Shown here piece after piece: positions 1-9,923 of a stretch of DNA of 64,000 nucleotides. Below the pieces are notes generated by a model. It saw only the letters and a list, made by a program, of their open reading frames with translations. It did not search any database and was not told where the DNA came from. Position numbers and translations under genes: made by a program. Source of the DNA: Trissonchulus latispiculum (taxonomy: Eukaryota > Nematoda > Enoplea > Enoplida > Ironidae); NCBI GenBank assembly GCA_030248195.1, contig JASAND010030401.1, forward strand, positions 46,599 to 110,598, in the 5' to 3' direction. Position 1 is the first letter of the stretch; each line of letters opens with the position of its first letter.

Positions 1-14
1 AAAGTATTTTACAT

Positions 15-573
15 CTAACAGCTTTGCATTTTCAAGCATCCCTGATTTGGGCAGGTAATGTAAACTTCTTCGCTTCTTCCTCTTCTTCGTCTTCGGCAAT
101 CGATCCAAGGATCCGCACACCCGGTCATCGTAGATGTACGGTTTGTCGTAGGAACTTCACAGTTTCCCTTTTCTCTCCGTAACACTTTCGACAAAGTATG
201 AGGAGAGTCTCCAAGAATTCTTCTTCGTTCTGTATCCCAAGCTGGGCAAGATAGGAACAGGTGGTGCACTGCTTCAGGTTCCATTTCGTAATTTGGGCAT
301 CCAAGGTGATGGCGCCAACCCGATCCGATAGAGACATTCTGCCAGAACCGGTGTGCGGCCTGTACAAATTTGTGACAGGACGACCTCTCCCCGTCGAGTG
401 AAGCTCCGTTCAGCCGTTAACGGTCCAGGTTTTCCTTCAGTGACATCATAGTAGAAGTCTCTTGTCTCTGCTGTCATCCGCCACTGCTTCGTTGATTGGG
501 GGGTACATATACATATTGAGATGGATGGCTGGATATTGATGCTTCGGTCCGAAGATGTGTTCCACATCACCAC
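15..573 (-). pseudogene. 3' fragment of a non-LTR retrotransposon reverse transcriptase ORF
   Basis: Two overlapping minus-strand frames (573-274 and 284-15) read as the C-terminal end of a non-LTR retrotransposon polyprotein. The first contains a segment like 'CTGRTPVLAECLYRIGLAPS'. After a frame change the second contains 'HHLFLSCPAWDTERRRIL'. Established knowledge: the pattern of a Cys pair, then HLFL-x-CP and a basic helix, is usual near the end of many retrotransposon RT ORFs. The shift in frame and lack of upstream RT motifs show a decayed, 5'-truncated copy. The host gene it may sit in is not visible. Confidence 0.6.
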
Positions 574-781
574 ATCTCAGCCGTAGTAGATTGCGACTTT
601 TCCCATCAAGCCCAACCTTTGCCAAGAGTTAGTCGGCGAAGGCTGGTGGGACGACGACCGGCAGGCGTAGAAACAGTTTGATCCTTTTTGAAGGATCCTG
701 TGGAGTTCCCATGACAAAGCCGTGGGTTGGCGTCCATCTTATACTAATCTCTGGATTTCGCTACTGTCTAACCTTTTAATT

Positions 782-1682
782 ATGGCTCCGTCTAAGAAAT
801 CTGTCTCTAAGCCATGCTTTTGTGGACGTCCTGACCACAAAGCAATGGTGCAATGTGGTGTTGTGACAATTTTATCCATTACGAATGCATGTTTATTTCC
901 CCTATTGACCTAAGCCTTGTCATCAATGACAAGAATTCGTATTATGCTTGCAAGATATGTTATCCACAACTGAGTCCAGACCAAATCACTGATCTTGCTT
1001 CCAAGAGTGTCCACAATCGGTTGTTCTACGGTACCGAGCCGAGGGTAATGGCAACGGCCAAACCCAACCCTTTGGCTCATCATCGGCTATCACCGATTCT
1101 CAATTCCAGCACTTGGTTCAGGTGGTAACCAAGGCAGCCGTTGAGGCCGCTGTTGCGGCATCCACCAATATCGTGGCTGAAATTTTAGAGAAGCGAGATA
1201 AACGAAACAACCTTGTGGCAGTTGGAATTCCAGAATCCGGAAGGAATTACGCTGACCAAATGAATCTGGACAAGGGCCTTTTAACAGCATATTGCGAAAA
1301 ACTGGGCATACCGTCGGGCTCGATTGCTTCCGTATATCGAGATGGTAGGAAATCGGCCACCAAGGGACGAATCCTTAAAATCTGCTTTCATGATCGCCAT
1401 GTCCATGAGCGCAGAGTGTTTCTTTCCAAGGGGTCAGAACTGTTGCAAAACGACAAAAGTGTGAATATCGGGGAATTGACCCCCTTCGTTCGACCTGATT
1501 TGACGGCGAAGGAGAGGCAGATGAACTTTGAACTGCGTCAGGAAATTAAGCAAAGATCGGCAGCGGGTGAAAAGGGGCTCAAAATTCGGAATGGTCGAAT
1601 CATCAAGGCACCCATACTAAATGAAAAGAAAAATTCCGTTACACCGGACAGCCACCCCAGTACCGTGCAGGAAAACGCTTAG
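782..1682 (+). pseudogene. Non-LTR ORF1: PHD-like zinc finger plus RNA-binding domain
   Basis: The N-terminus begins at the ATG at 782 with a Lys/Ser-rich stretch, then 'CFCGRPDHKAMVQC'. The frame then changes near 858 and continues 'CCDNFIHYEC' and, about 30 residues on, 'CKIC'. Together these give the Cys4-His-Cys3 spacing of a PHD finger. A further frame change near 1,110 leads to a 189-residue block (1,113-1,682) with a helical Ala/Val start. This block contains 'LVAVGIPESG' and 'LTAKERQMNFELRQEIKQRS', resembling the RRM-like and C-terminal domains of retrotransposon ORF1 proteins that bind the RNA. PHD fingers in ORF1 are known from CR1-type elements. Broken in at least two places. Confidence 0.65.
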
Positions 1683-1709
1683 ACACCAGTCAGCGAAACA
1701 GGTCTTGTT

Positions 1710-2471
1710 TCTGTGTTAACTTTCATTATTTTAATGCAAGAGGACTATGTAGTAAACTGCGTGAGTTAGAGTATTTAACACAAATTAGCCCAAACGTAAT
1801 TTTTGTAATAACAGAAACGTTTTTTGATGAAAATTTTTCGAATACAAATTCTAACAAATCATAACATTTCTAGAGCTGACGATAAAGTAAGAGCTGGAAG
1901 AGGGGGCGGAGTCATGTTGCTGTTACCGTTACAGTTTCAAGGCTATCCTATAGTTGTGAAGTCTAATAACTTTTATGAACTGCTCGTACTGAATGTGTAT
2001 TGTACAGGAGTTATGTTGGCACAGATTTGGGCTGTTTACAGAACTTCTAATGCTAATAAGTTGCAATCACTCGAAGCATTTCAGCAAGAATTAGATTCTA
2101 ACTTTGTTTCCAAAAATGTTCCTATCTTCATAATGGGTGATTTTAACTTGCCAAGCATTATATGGGGCGACAGTTATTTACCTGGAAATAATGCGGATAG
2201 TATGTTTCATGATATGATGTTAGAGCGTAGTTTTCACCAGTATGTTAAGTACCCAACCCATGAAGCTGGCAATGTTCTTGATTTAATATTTTGTAATGAC
2301 TCTGACTTTATTACTGATGTTGCTTTTAGTGCACCATTTGCTACTTCTGATCATTATGAAATTGAGGGCACCCTAGGCCCTTTTAATATTGAAAATGCAG
2401 AAAAGAAACCAAATTCTACAATTTTAGAAAAGCTAATTGCAATGCTATTGCATCTTTTCTTGAAAATGTAG
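1710..2471 (+). pseudogene. Non-LTR AP-type endonuclease domain
   Basis: This is the nicking endonuclease that would start target-primed reverse transcription. An opening segment 'FNARGLCSKLREL' and 'VIFVITETFF' (the ET catalytic motif) lies in the frame before 1,824. After a frame change the main 215-residue frame carries 'GRGGGVMLLL', 'FIMGDFNLPSIIWGD' (GDFN motif), 'NVLDLIF' and 'TSDHYEI' (SDH motif). These are the conserved elements of the exonuclease-endonuclease-phosphatase fold in non-LTR elements. It ends at a stop at 2,469-2,471, after which the link to the RT is frame-scrambled. Confidence 0.7.
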
Positions 2472-3713
2472 AGTGGGATACATATATAGGCCATCTAACT
2501 GACGTGCAAGATATGTGGCTTACATTTAAAGCTAAGTTGCCCGAATGTTTTGAGCTATTCGTCCCTGTCGCGCAAAGCGGAAAGCGGCAGAAGCATGTAA
2601 TGCTAATGAAACAAATCGAGCTCACAACTTGCAAAAGCGGTTGGATAAAAGGTTTAAACGAAAGCCCACTGTCAAAAATCGAAACTGTTAGCAGACTGCT
2701 TCAAGAAAGGCTAGGCAGCTTAAAAGGAGTGATCTGAATAATGCAGAAAAGCAAATTTTACAAGCCAAGAATGAGCGTGCTTTTTGGTCTTATGTTAAAT
2801 CTAGATTGACTCCACTGTATGACGTGACGTGACTTAAAGTCAAATAATAACTTTTTGACCGATGATTTTGAAAAGGCGAATGCTTTTAATAATTTTTTTC
2901 GTCAGTTTTCACAAGTGATAATAACGAAAATTTTGAATTCGGATCAAGGACAGTAGAAATCCTTGATCAGTGCGCGTTTGATCTTGAAACTGTCTATAAA
3001 CATCTGGTTAAGTTGAAGCCCAAATTCAGTTGTGGTATTGGCGGTATTCCTCAGTGGTTTTTCGTGAAGTTTGCGAAACATTTAGCATATCCACTGTCTA
3101 AATTGTATTCTTGCTGTTTCCAAACCTCCTCCATTCCGGTGGAATGGAAGTGTGCTAAAATTGTACCTATCCATAAAAAAGGTAGCAAGTGTAATGTAGA
3201 AAATTATAGACCTATAAGCCTTCTATGTAGTTGTTCTAAAGTAATGGAATTTATTGTTGATGAAGTGTTATCATTGTTTATTATTGCTCATAACCTTATG
3301 TCGGATAATCAACATGGTTTTCGACCAAATCGTTCTACGATTAGTCAGTTGTTAGAAACTTTCAACGAATGGACTAAAGCAATGGACGACAGAAAATTTG
3401 TTGATGTATTTTATCTAGATATTGCAAAAGCGTTTGATTCAGTGTCACATTCGAAGCTCCTAACAAAGTTAAAAAGTTACGGAATAAATGGAAAATTATA
3501 CCTTTGGTTTGAAGAGTATTTATGTAACAGGACACAGTTTGTTCAGATTAATGGTGCTGAATCTACTGTAAGAAAAGTCTTATCTGGTGTTCCTCAAGGA
3601 AGTGTACTGGGACCTCGTTTATTTATCATTTTCATGAATGATTTAGAAGATTGTTTGTCAAGCATGTCGGCAAAACTTTCTGCTGACGACACTAAATTCT
3701 ATTTAGCTTACAG
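2472..3713 (+). pseudogene. Non-LTR reverse transcriptase, N-terminal part up to the BEL insertion
   Basis: The linker at 2,472-3,012 is broken across frames (for example 'QDMWLTFKAKLPECFELFVP' and 'KQILQAKNERAFWSYVKSRL'). From 3,013 one open frame carries RT blocks: 'KIVPIHKKGSKCNVENYRPI', 'NQHGFRPNRST', 'VFYLDIAKAFDSVSH', 'SGVPQGSVLGP' and 'SADDTKFY'. The last is the catalytic box, with Ser where Phe or Tyr is usual. The open frame is cut at 3,713, where the BEL 3' LTR begins; translation past that point reads LTR sequence. The remainder of the RT is at 9,924-10,601. Confidence 0.8.
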
Positions 3714-3959
3714 TGTGAAATCCTAGCAAAGGAAATCATATAGAAATTAACACAATCATAACATATTTAATTAAAGGCACACATAACAAAACTGGTTCGT
3801 AAAAGCCGACGTAAGTTCAAGAGAAAAATAAACAAAGTCTGACTGCAGACAGGGAAAACTAATTTGCATAAACTGCAGTCAATGAATCAGGAAGTAAAGT
3901 TAGAGAAATTCTGCTTCCTAGGAACAAGATGATATATCTTCCTCGTGCTCGTCACGACA
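3714..3959 (-). repeat. 3' LTR of BEL/Pao element
   Basis: 246 bp, starting TGTCGTGACG and ending GGATTTCACA in element orientation. It matches the other LTR base for base. The integrase reading frame runs about 40 bp into this LTR and stops at 3,918. A short G-rich stretch just outside (CGCGGGAG) may serve as the polypurine tract. Confidence 0.93.
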
Positions 3960-5681
3960 CTCCCGCGAGGCAAAGTCCCTGAGCCATAGCTTTGCTCTGG
4001 CAGCAGACGCTCGCTGAGGCCTGGCTTCCTTGGATCCAGCATCGGTTGAGACCTGACGTCGATCGACCTTGAGGGACTGATGATTCGATTCATCGACTTC
4101 AAGGGGCACCAAAAGACGGACAGGGCGTTGCAGAATATTGCCTGAAGGGGTGCGGACCACAGCGGTTCTGATGTTACCATCGCCACCTCGGATCAATTTG
4201 TGGATCTTGGCAAGACTCCATTGAGCACGGGGACATCGATCAGCAATAATCACGACATCACCAACCTGAGGAACCCTGTTGGTAGAATTGTGAGGACGCT
4301 TCGGATTTTTACGTTCGCGTAAAGACTGAAGGTATTCGGTGCGCCAACTCGTCCAAAATTGATTGAGGAGTCGTTGACCTTTTTTCCACTTCAGAAGCAG
4401 ATCAGTGGAACTGGATCGCACAGGTAGAAAGTCACCGTCATCAATGTCCGGAAAGTCAGGCATGCCAACACGAACATTTCCCAAACGGAAATGAGCGGGA
4501 GTGATGATAGGTGGAGCTTCAATATCGGAATCCACGTAGACTAACGGACGTGTATTCACGATGGCTTCGACTTCAACCAGAATGGTTTCCAGCTGAACAT
4601 AGCTGAGCGACGCTTGTCCAATGATTTTCTTCAGAGGACGTTTGATAGAACCAACCAATCGTTCGTAGAAACCACCCATCCAAGGAGCCAGTTCCGTTAT
4701 GAACATCCATTCAATGGCTTCAGAGCCTAGAAAACCTAAAACAGGTTTGCTAGTGATAATATCAGACCATGCTTTGTCAAGCACTTTCTTCGACAGTTTG
4801 AACTGTTTGGCGTTGTCAGAAATTAGCTTCTTTGGTTGACCGCATCTGGCTATGAAACGACGAAGACAAAGCAAAAACTGCTCTGCCGTCATATCAGGGA
4901 CGAGTTCCAGATGTACTGCCCTAGTTACAGCACAAGTAAACAGACAAATCCACACTTTGCGGGATTTCAGAATTTCGTCCTTAGTGAATAGCGGACCGCA
5001 GTAATCTACGCCCGTGTACGAGAACGGCACACACGGAGCGGTACGCATCTTAGGCAAAGGTGGAGGCGGCGGAGGTTGATACGGTCCGCCTTCCCATCGT
5101 CTACACGTCAAACATAATTTAACTATCCTCTGTACCACTGAACGTGCTTGAGGAATCCAGTATTGCAATCGTAACTGTGCAACGGTATGCCGAAAACCGG
5201 CATGCCCTAGTCTACGATGGCAATCTTCAATGATTAGCCTAGTCAATCGGTTATTCTTCGGAAGAAGGATTGGATATTTCGCACCATCTTCCATATCAGA
5301 ATGTTCTAGGCGTCCTTTGCATCTCAGTAAATCATAATCTCCAAGGTAGACTCCTAGCTGTTGCACGATGGCTAAGCGTTTCTTCCTCATTATAGCATCA
5401 AATACGTCCGAAAATTCAACTTTCTGGGCCCACCTTTGCCAGTCCAAAACGGACGTGCAAAGCTCAGAAGCGGAAATCGGGCCTGTGGTTTTCTTCTTGA
5501 ATCTACAATTCAAGATGAATCTTCGAACAAGTGCAGTGACACGTAGCAGCTTTCCGAGAGTAGAGTATCTCTCAATGTTCATGCCAAACAGAGCCAGTGA
5601 TTCAACATGTTCATCATTTACTACGGCCAAAGCTTCATCGCTTTCAATCGTAGATGCTTCAAACTCCGAATTTTTGGCCAA
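3918..5681 (-). CDS. BEL/Pao integrase and C-terminal domain
   Basis: 587 residues. The nominal start (ATG 5,681) is probably only the point of re-entry after the frameshift. It contains the zinc-binding HHCC region ('HRRLGHAGFRHTVAQLRLQY', 'CLTC'). The catalytic core carries D, D and E ('YTGVDYCGPL', 'LISDNAKQFK', 'WMGGFYERLVGSIKR'). The C-terminal DUF5641-like part has 'FWTSWRTEYLQSLRER' and 'VGDVVIIADRCPRAQWSLAK'. It would join the cDNA into host DNA in the nucleus. The frame is uninterrupted and ends inside the 3' LTR. Continuity with the upstream ORF through the residues around 5,680 suggests one original polyprotein. Confidence 0.9.
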   Translation of the reverse strand: MAKNSEFEASTIESDEALAVVNDEHVESLALFGMNIERYSTLGKLLRVTALVRRFILNCRFKKKTTGPISASELCTSVLDWQRWAQKVEFSDVFDAIMRKKRLAIVQQLGVYLGDYDLLRCKGRLEHSDMEDGAKYPILLPKNNRLTRLIIEDCHRRLGHAGFRHTVAQLRLQYWIPQARSVVQRIVKLCLTCRRWEGGPYQPPPPPPLPKMRTAPCVPFSYTGVDYCGPLFTKDEILKSRKVWICLFTCAVTRAVHLELVPDMTAEQFLLCLRRFIARCGQPKKLISDNAKQFKLSKKVLDKAWSDIITSKPVLGFLGSEAIEWMFITELAPWMGGFYERLVGSIKRPLKKIIGQASLSYVQLETILVEVEAIVNTRPLVYVDSDIEAPPIITPAHFRLGNVRVGMPDFPDIDDGDFLPVRSSSTDLLLKWKKGQRLLNQFWTSWRTEYLQSLRERKNPKRPHNSTNRVPQVGDVVIIADRCPRAQWSLAKIHKLIRGGDGNIRTAVVRTPSGNILQRPVRLLVPLEVDESNHQSLKVDRRQVSTDAGSKEARPQRASAARAKLWLRDFASRECRDEHEEDISSCS

Positions 5682-8600
5682 AACTGATCATCCATCTTCA
5701 ACCATGAAGGGCCCTCCCACCAAAGAGAAGATTCTGCCAAATCTTGCCAGCTGCATCCTCTGGTTGGAAGATCAGCTGGATTTTGAGCTGTCGGAACATA
5801 CCTGAACTTCGTAGATGCCGCAGAACGAATTTCGCGCAAACGATTCTCTACAAAGGCTGGCTGTAACTTCTTGGGATGAATCCACGACAGCACACATTTG
5901 GAGTCGGTCCACAGAGTCTTAGTAGCTATTGGCAAATAGAGTTCCTTTTCAAGAAAGGACATTGCACGGGTTCCAATGACCACGGCCATCAGCTCTAATC
6001 TTGGCAAGGTGACAGCTTTTACAGGAGCTAGCCTTACCTTTGAGAATACAAGGTGACAACGCAGATCATGGTCGTCTTCAAACAGTACATATGCAGAAAC
6101 AGCAAAAGCCTTTGCAGAAGCATCACAAAAACAGTGAAGGTCAACTTCCGTATTTGGACTTGGAGGACCGACAAAGCGTGGAACTTCAAAATCTGAAATT
6201 CCTTGCAAATTCGATTTGATACGGCTCCACTCTTCCAAGATATGTATGGGCAACTCTGCATCCCATTCCACACGAAGCTTCCAAGTCTCCTGGATAAGGA
6301 ATTTACCTTCAACTGTAATTGGAGTGACCAATCCAAGTGGGTCAAAAATCTCTGAGACATACTTGAGCACACATCGTTTGGTAGCTGGAGCTGGCGAATC
6401 ACTAAATTTCGGAACTGTAATCTTCAAAATATCCCTGTGACAGTTCCAAGGAAGTCCTAAAACCTTTTGACTTCTGCCTTTCGCTTGATCAGCAGGAGCA
6501 ATCTGGTCCAAGAACTCAGACGAGTTCGACGCCCATTCACGGAGGTTCATAGAAAGCTGGTGGAACAAAGCTTTCGCTTCTGTGTAGAAAGAAAGAGCTC
6601 CAGGCACAGAATAGGCGCTATGAAACACATTATCCACATATATATTCTGCAGAATCCTGCGAGACATCTGTGAATCGACAGATCGAAGATGATGGGCTAT
6701 CGTCGCCGAGAGAAGAAATGGACTTGAAATCATGCCGAAAGGCACTCTACAAAAACGGTAGATGCACAAGTTGGCATTCGAAGGAGGTTTTTCGCAATTC
6801 TTCAGCCATAGGAAACGGGTAACTTCACGTTCAGGAATCTGTAAACCAACTTGAAGGAAAGCCTTCTCAATATCACTGATCAATACAGTAGGAGCCATTC
6901 GGAAGCGCAGCAGTAAGCCGCACAGATCACTCAATATTACTAGTCCACGATATAGACAATCGTTCAAACTAGGATGACCTCGACTCTTTGCCGAAGCATC
7001 ATAAACAATTCGGAGTTTCGTAGTGGCTTTACTTGGAGTAATCACACAATGATGAGGAATGTAGTGGACCTTAGGACCATCGCGTGTCCACTGAGAAACT
7101 TTCTCCACTATTCCCAACTGTTCCTGTTGTTGGATAGTGTCATCGTATTGCTTCAACACATGTGGTGTCTCCAACAACCGCTTATGAAGATTCTTCAATC
7201 GACCCAAGGCCAACCCATAATTACTTGGTAGCTCTGGATGGTCTTGCTTCCAAGGCCATCTCACCTGATAGCGTCCATCCAAAAACTGGATAGACTCGTT
7301 GAATTCTTGGAGGGCTATATCATCATCGCAATCGACAGCAGACTCTTTAATGCCAATGGATTCGAGGTTCCAGAAGCGCTCTAGCAATTGGTCGGCTGAG
7401 GCATCGTTCTTCAAGCAGGTAGTCAATAGGCTAGCGGCGTTCGGATCAGGGGATTCTCCATCTAGTCTGCCAGACAGAACCCAACCCAACTTGGATCCCA
7501 TGGCGAACAAGCCATCTTCAAGATGTATTCGTTCCATAGATATCAAATCCATGTAATAGTCATTCCCGATCAACAAATCAATCGTTGTCAAGGCATTTGA
7601 TTGGATTGGAGAATCCGCTAAAGATAAATCCCGTAGCACTGGATATTTCTTTGTGTCCACGAAAACGCGTTGTACTGGTGCACTGATGGTAGGGACCACA
7701 TTGACAAAAATGTCTTTCCAGGAACCATCCAACAGGCGTAACCTCAGCTTCACCAATGGAGTTCTCAACGTTTTGCTTTGATCCGTGCCAAAGGTGCATA
7801 CATTCACAGACTGCTTGGTAATCGGCTTCAGCTTCAATTTCTGCTGGACCCGTGATGCCACATAAGATCTTTGACTTCCGGTATCCAGGAATAAGCGAGC
7901 CTTCATTGTTCCATGTTGACCCAGCACTTCTACTGTTGCTGTTTGCATGACTACCTTCTGTCCAGCCGACAGCATGGCGGGTTGTGACGGATCAGATGAT
8001 TCGCTTTTCGTTTCAGACAAAGTCTCCGGTGCATTTGCTGCAGACTCTTTAGGCGAACCATGCCCAAACCTCTTCGGACATAAACTTCTATGATGTTTCG
8101 CACCGCAGTGAAAACACATTCTGGGCTTAGGACAGGCCGAACTATTATGACCAAAACTGAGACAGCTAAAACAGCGATCTCTCAATTGGCCTCGACGGGA
8201 CTTCAGATCAGGAAATTCCTGGCATTCGTCAGAGAAGTGCCCACCTCGACAAAATACGCATTTCATCTTAGACCTTTGTTGGCCCATCAAAGCTTCGGAC
8301 GTCGGTCGCATCCGAGGCAAACTCTTCTTTTCTGACGGAGTAGACTGAACCTGGATCCTGTTTTCACCAAGTTCTCTAGCAACAATTTCTTCTTTCAATA
8401 ACTGACGAAGCATACTGAGTTCCCAATCCTTACAACCATTTTTCCGATTCAAATCCACTCTGATGTCTCCTGGTAACTTCGATAGAATCAGAGGGACAAA
8501 CACGATACCGAAGCGATCTTCTGTAATTCCCAATGCCTCTAAACTCCGAATGTGTCGCTCACATTCATCAAACACACTCCGCAACTTCGAAGTGGTTGAT

Positions 8601-9271
8601 TCCACTGGCTGTAGACGAAACAATTCATCAAAATGGGCAAAGATCACTGTTTGCTCTCTCCCAAATCTTTCCTTAATCGTGTCCACAGCAACATCATAAT
8701 TGGCATTGGAAACTGAAATTCCTCGAATAGACCGCTCGGCCTCATCGGTCAGCAAGCTTCTTAAGTAATTGAACTTGTCCACTGCGCTTAAATCTTCATT
8801 GGTGTGAATCGCCGATTCAAAGCTATCCCAAAATTCTCTCCACTTTAATGGACTTCCATTGTATTTCGCAATCGTCAGCTTCGGTAGCTTCGCTGTCGTT
8901 TTCTCACATCGATTCCGGCTGCTCGTGGAATCATTCAGATCTGGATTGTTCGAATTCTTCTTCAGTAGTTCAATCTTCCTGATACGGGTGTTCAACGCAG
9001 TAACTGCTTGGCTCATTTCCTCCTGCAATTGGGTGGCATTAGCAATCTCTGCTTCCAGCTCCTCTTCATCACACACATCAAAGATTTTGTCATCGATGAC
9101 TGCAATCTTCGCCTGTATCTCTTTCAAGTTGCCACTCAAATTTACTAAAACATCTGGATCCGCTTCGAGACCCTGTGCCAGCAGATTCTTTACTTCGCTC
9201 AGGTAGCGCATTGCATGAGCTTTCAAAGCACCTCTCTGCTTCGAAAACTTCGACTTTATTTTTTCAGACAT
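5621..9271 (-). CDS. BEL/Pao gag-protease-RT-RNase H polyprotein
   Basis: 1,216 residues from ATG at 9,271. The gag part starts with a coiled-coil-like region. A DUF1759-type gag domain follows (about 130-290, 'NGSPLKWREFWDSFESAIH'). Three zinc knuckles sit at about 345-405 ('CVFCRGGHFSDEC', 'CFSCLSFGHNSSAC', 'CFHCGAKHHRSLC'). The protease has 'LFLDTGSQRSYVA' (catalytic DTG, about 465). RT motifs are 'LRIVYDASAKS', 'VLISDIEKAFLQV', 'VPFGMISSPFLL' and 'NIYVDNVF' (catalytic YVDN). A Pao-type connection domain follows ('SEIFDPLGLVTPI'). RNase H has 'LHCFCDASAKAF', 'RLELMA' and 'LWTDSKCVLSWI'. The frame ends at 5,621, overlapping the next ORF by 61 bp. BEL elements usually have a single pol frame, so this overlap looks like a frameshift in an A-run. 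Confidence 0.92.
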   Translation of the reverse strand: MSEKIKSKFSKQRGALKAHAMRYLSEVKNLLAQGLEADPDVLVNLSGNLKEIQAKIAVIDDKIFDVCDEEELEAEIANATQLQEEMSQAVTALNTRIRKIELLKKNSNNPDLNDSTSSRNRCEKTTAKLPKLTIAKYNGSPLKWREFWDSFESAIHTNEDLSAVDKFNYLRSLLTDEAERSIRGISVSNANYDVAVDTIKERFGREQTVIFAHFDELFRLQPVESTTSKLRSVFDECERHIRSLEALGITEDRFGIVFVPLILSKLPGDIRVDLNRKNGCKDWELSMLRQLLKEEIVARELGENRIQVQSTPSEKKSLPRMRPTSEALMGQQRSKMKCVFCRGGHFSDECQEFPDLKSRRGQLRDRCFSCLSFGHNSSACPKPRMCFHCGAKHHRSLCPKRFGHGSPKESAANAPETLSETKSESSDPSQPAMLSAGQKVVMQTATVEVLGQHGTMKARLFLDTGSQRSYVASRVQQKLKLKPITKQSVNVCTFGTDQSKTLRTPLVKLRLRLLDGSWKDIFVNVVPTISAPVQRVFVDTKKYPVLRDLSLADSPIQSNALTTIDLLIGNDYYMDLISMERIHLEDGLFAMGSKLGWVLSGRLDGESPDPNAASLLTTCLKNDASADQLLERFWNLESIGIKESAVDCDDDIALQEFNESIQFLDGRYQVRWPWKQDHPELPSNYGLALGRLKNLHKRLLETPHVLKQYDDTIQQQEQLGIVEKVSQWTRDGPKVHYIPHHCVITPSKATTKLRIVYDASAKSRGHPSLNDCLYRGLVILSDLCGLLLRFRMAPTVLISDIEKAFLQVGLQIPEREVTRFLWLKNCEKPPSNANLCIYRFCRVPFGMISSPFLLSATIAHHLRSVDSQMSRRILQNIYVDNVFHSAYSVPGALSFYTEAKALFHQLSMNLREWASNSSEFLDQIAPADQAKGRSQKVLGLPWNCHRDILKITVPKFSDSPAPATKRCVLKYVSEIFDPLGLVTPITVEGKFLIQETWKLRVEWDAELPIHILEEWSRIKSNLQGISDFEVPRFVGPPSPNTEVDLHCFCDASAKAFAVSAYVLFEDDHDLRCHLVFSKVRLAPVKAVTLPRLELMAVVIGTRAMSFLEKELYLPIATKTLWTDSKCVLSWIHPKKLQPAFVENRLREIRSAASTKFRYVPTAQNPADLPTRGCSWQDLAESSLWWEGPSWLKMDDQFWPKIRSLKHLRLKAMKLWP

Positions 9272-9659
9272 GAGGAATGCAAAAACTGCAATCGCTCAAT
9301 ATTCAAATATCAGTAGCAAGTGCCACAAAACCACAAAACAATCAACAATCAACTATTCAGTTTCTTTGAGAAACTGTTTGTATTGTTCCAGAATACCCGT
9401 TTTCTAATACTACTACTTCTGTAGCTCAAGGCTAAATTATTGACAAAACTCTGATACTGTTCCAAAAATTACTTTGGTTCAACAGGTTAATCTCAAAAAC
9501 TGAGATCCAAAAACTTTTTCAAGCGCTTATGCAAGCGTGTTTCTGTGCCGATAACTGACACAGAAACATAATCAAACAAAATTGAACCAAAGATTGAAGA
9601 AACAGATCAATCAATTTTTATCTCTAAAACAGAGATAATCTAAAGGACTTACTGATTAT

Positions 9660-9677
9660 TCCCGGGTTTCGGCACCA
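9660..9677 (-). promoter_or_regulatory. Primer binding site, probably tRNA-Phe
   Basis: The 18 bases next to the 5' LTR read TGGTGCCGAAACCCGGGA. This is complementary to a tRNA 3' end TCCCGGGTTTCGGCACCA, which from memory is the 3' end of animal tRNA-Phe (acceptor stem GCCGAAA). Assignment to Phe rests on recall, not on a search. Confidence 0.7.
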
Positions 9678-9923
9678 TGTGAAATCCTAGCAAAGGAAAT
9701 CATATAGAAATTAACACAATCATAACATATTTAATTAAAGGCACACATAACAAAACTGGTTCGTAAAAGCCGACGTAAGTTCAAGAGAAAAATAAACAAA
9801 GTCTGACTGCAGACAGGGAAAACTAATTTGCATAAACTGCAGTCAATGAATCAGGAAGTAAAGTTAGAGAAATTCTGCTTCCTAGGAACAAGATGATATA
9901 TCTTCCTCGTGCTCGTCACGACA
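9678..9923 (-). repeat. 5' LTR of BEL/Pao element
   Basis: 246 bp, same sequence as the 3' LTR, with TG...CA ends. It would hold the element promoter; no TATA box can be assigned with confidence. It is followed on the minus strand without a gap by the primer binding site. Confidence 0.93.
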
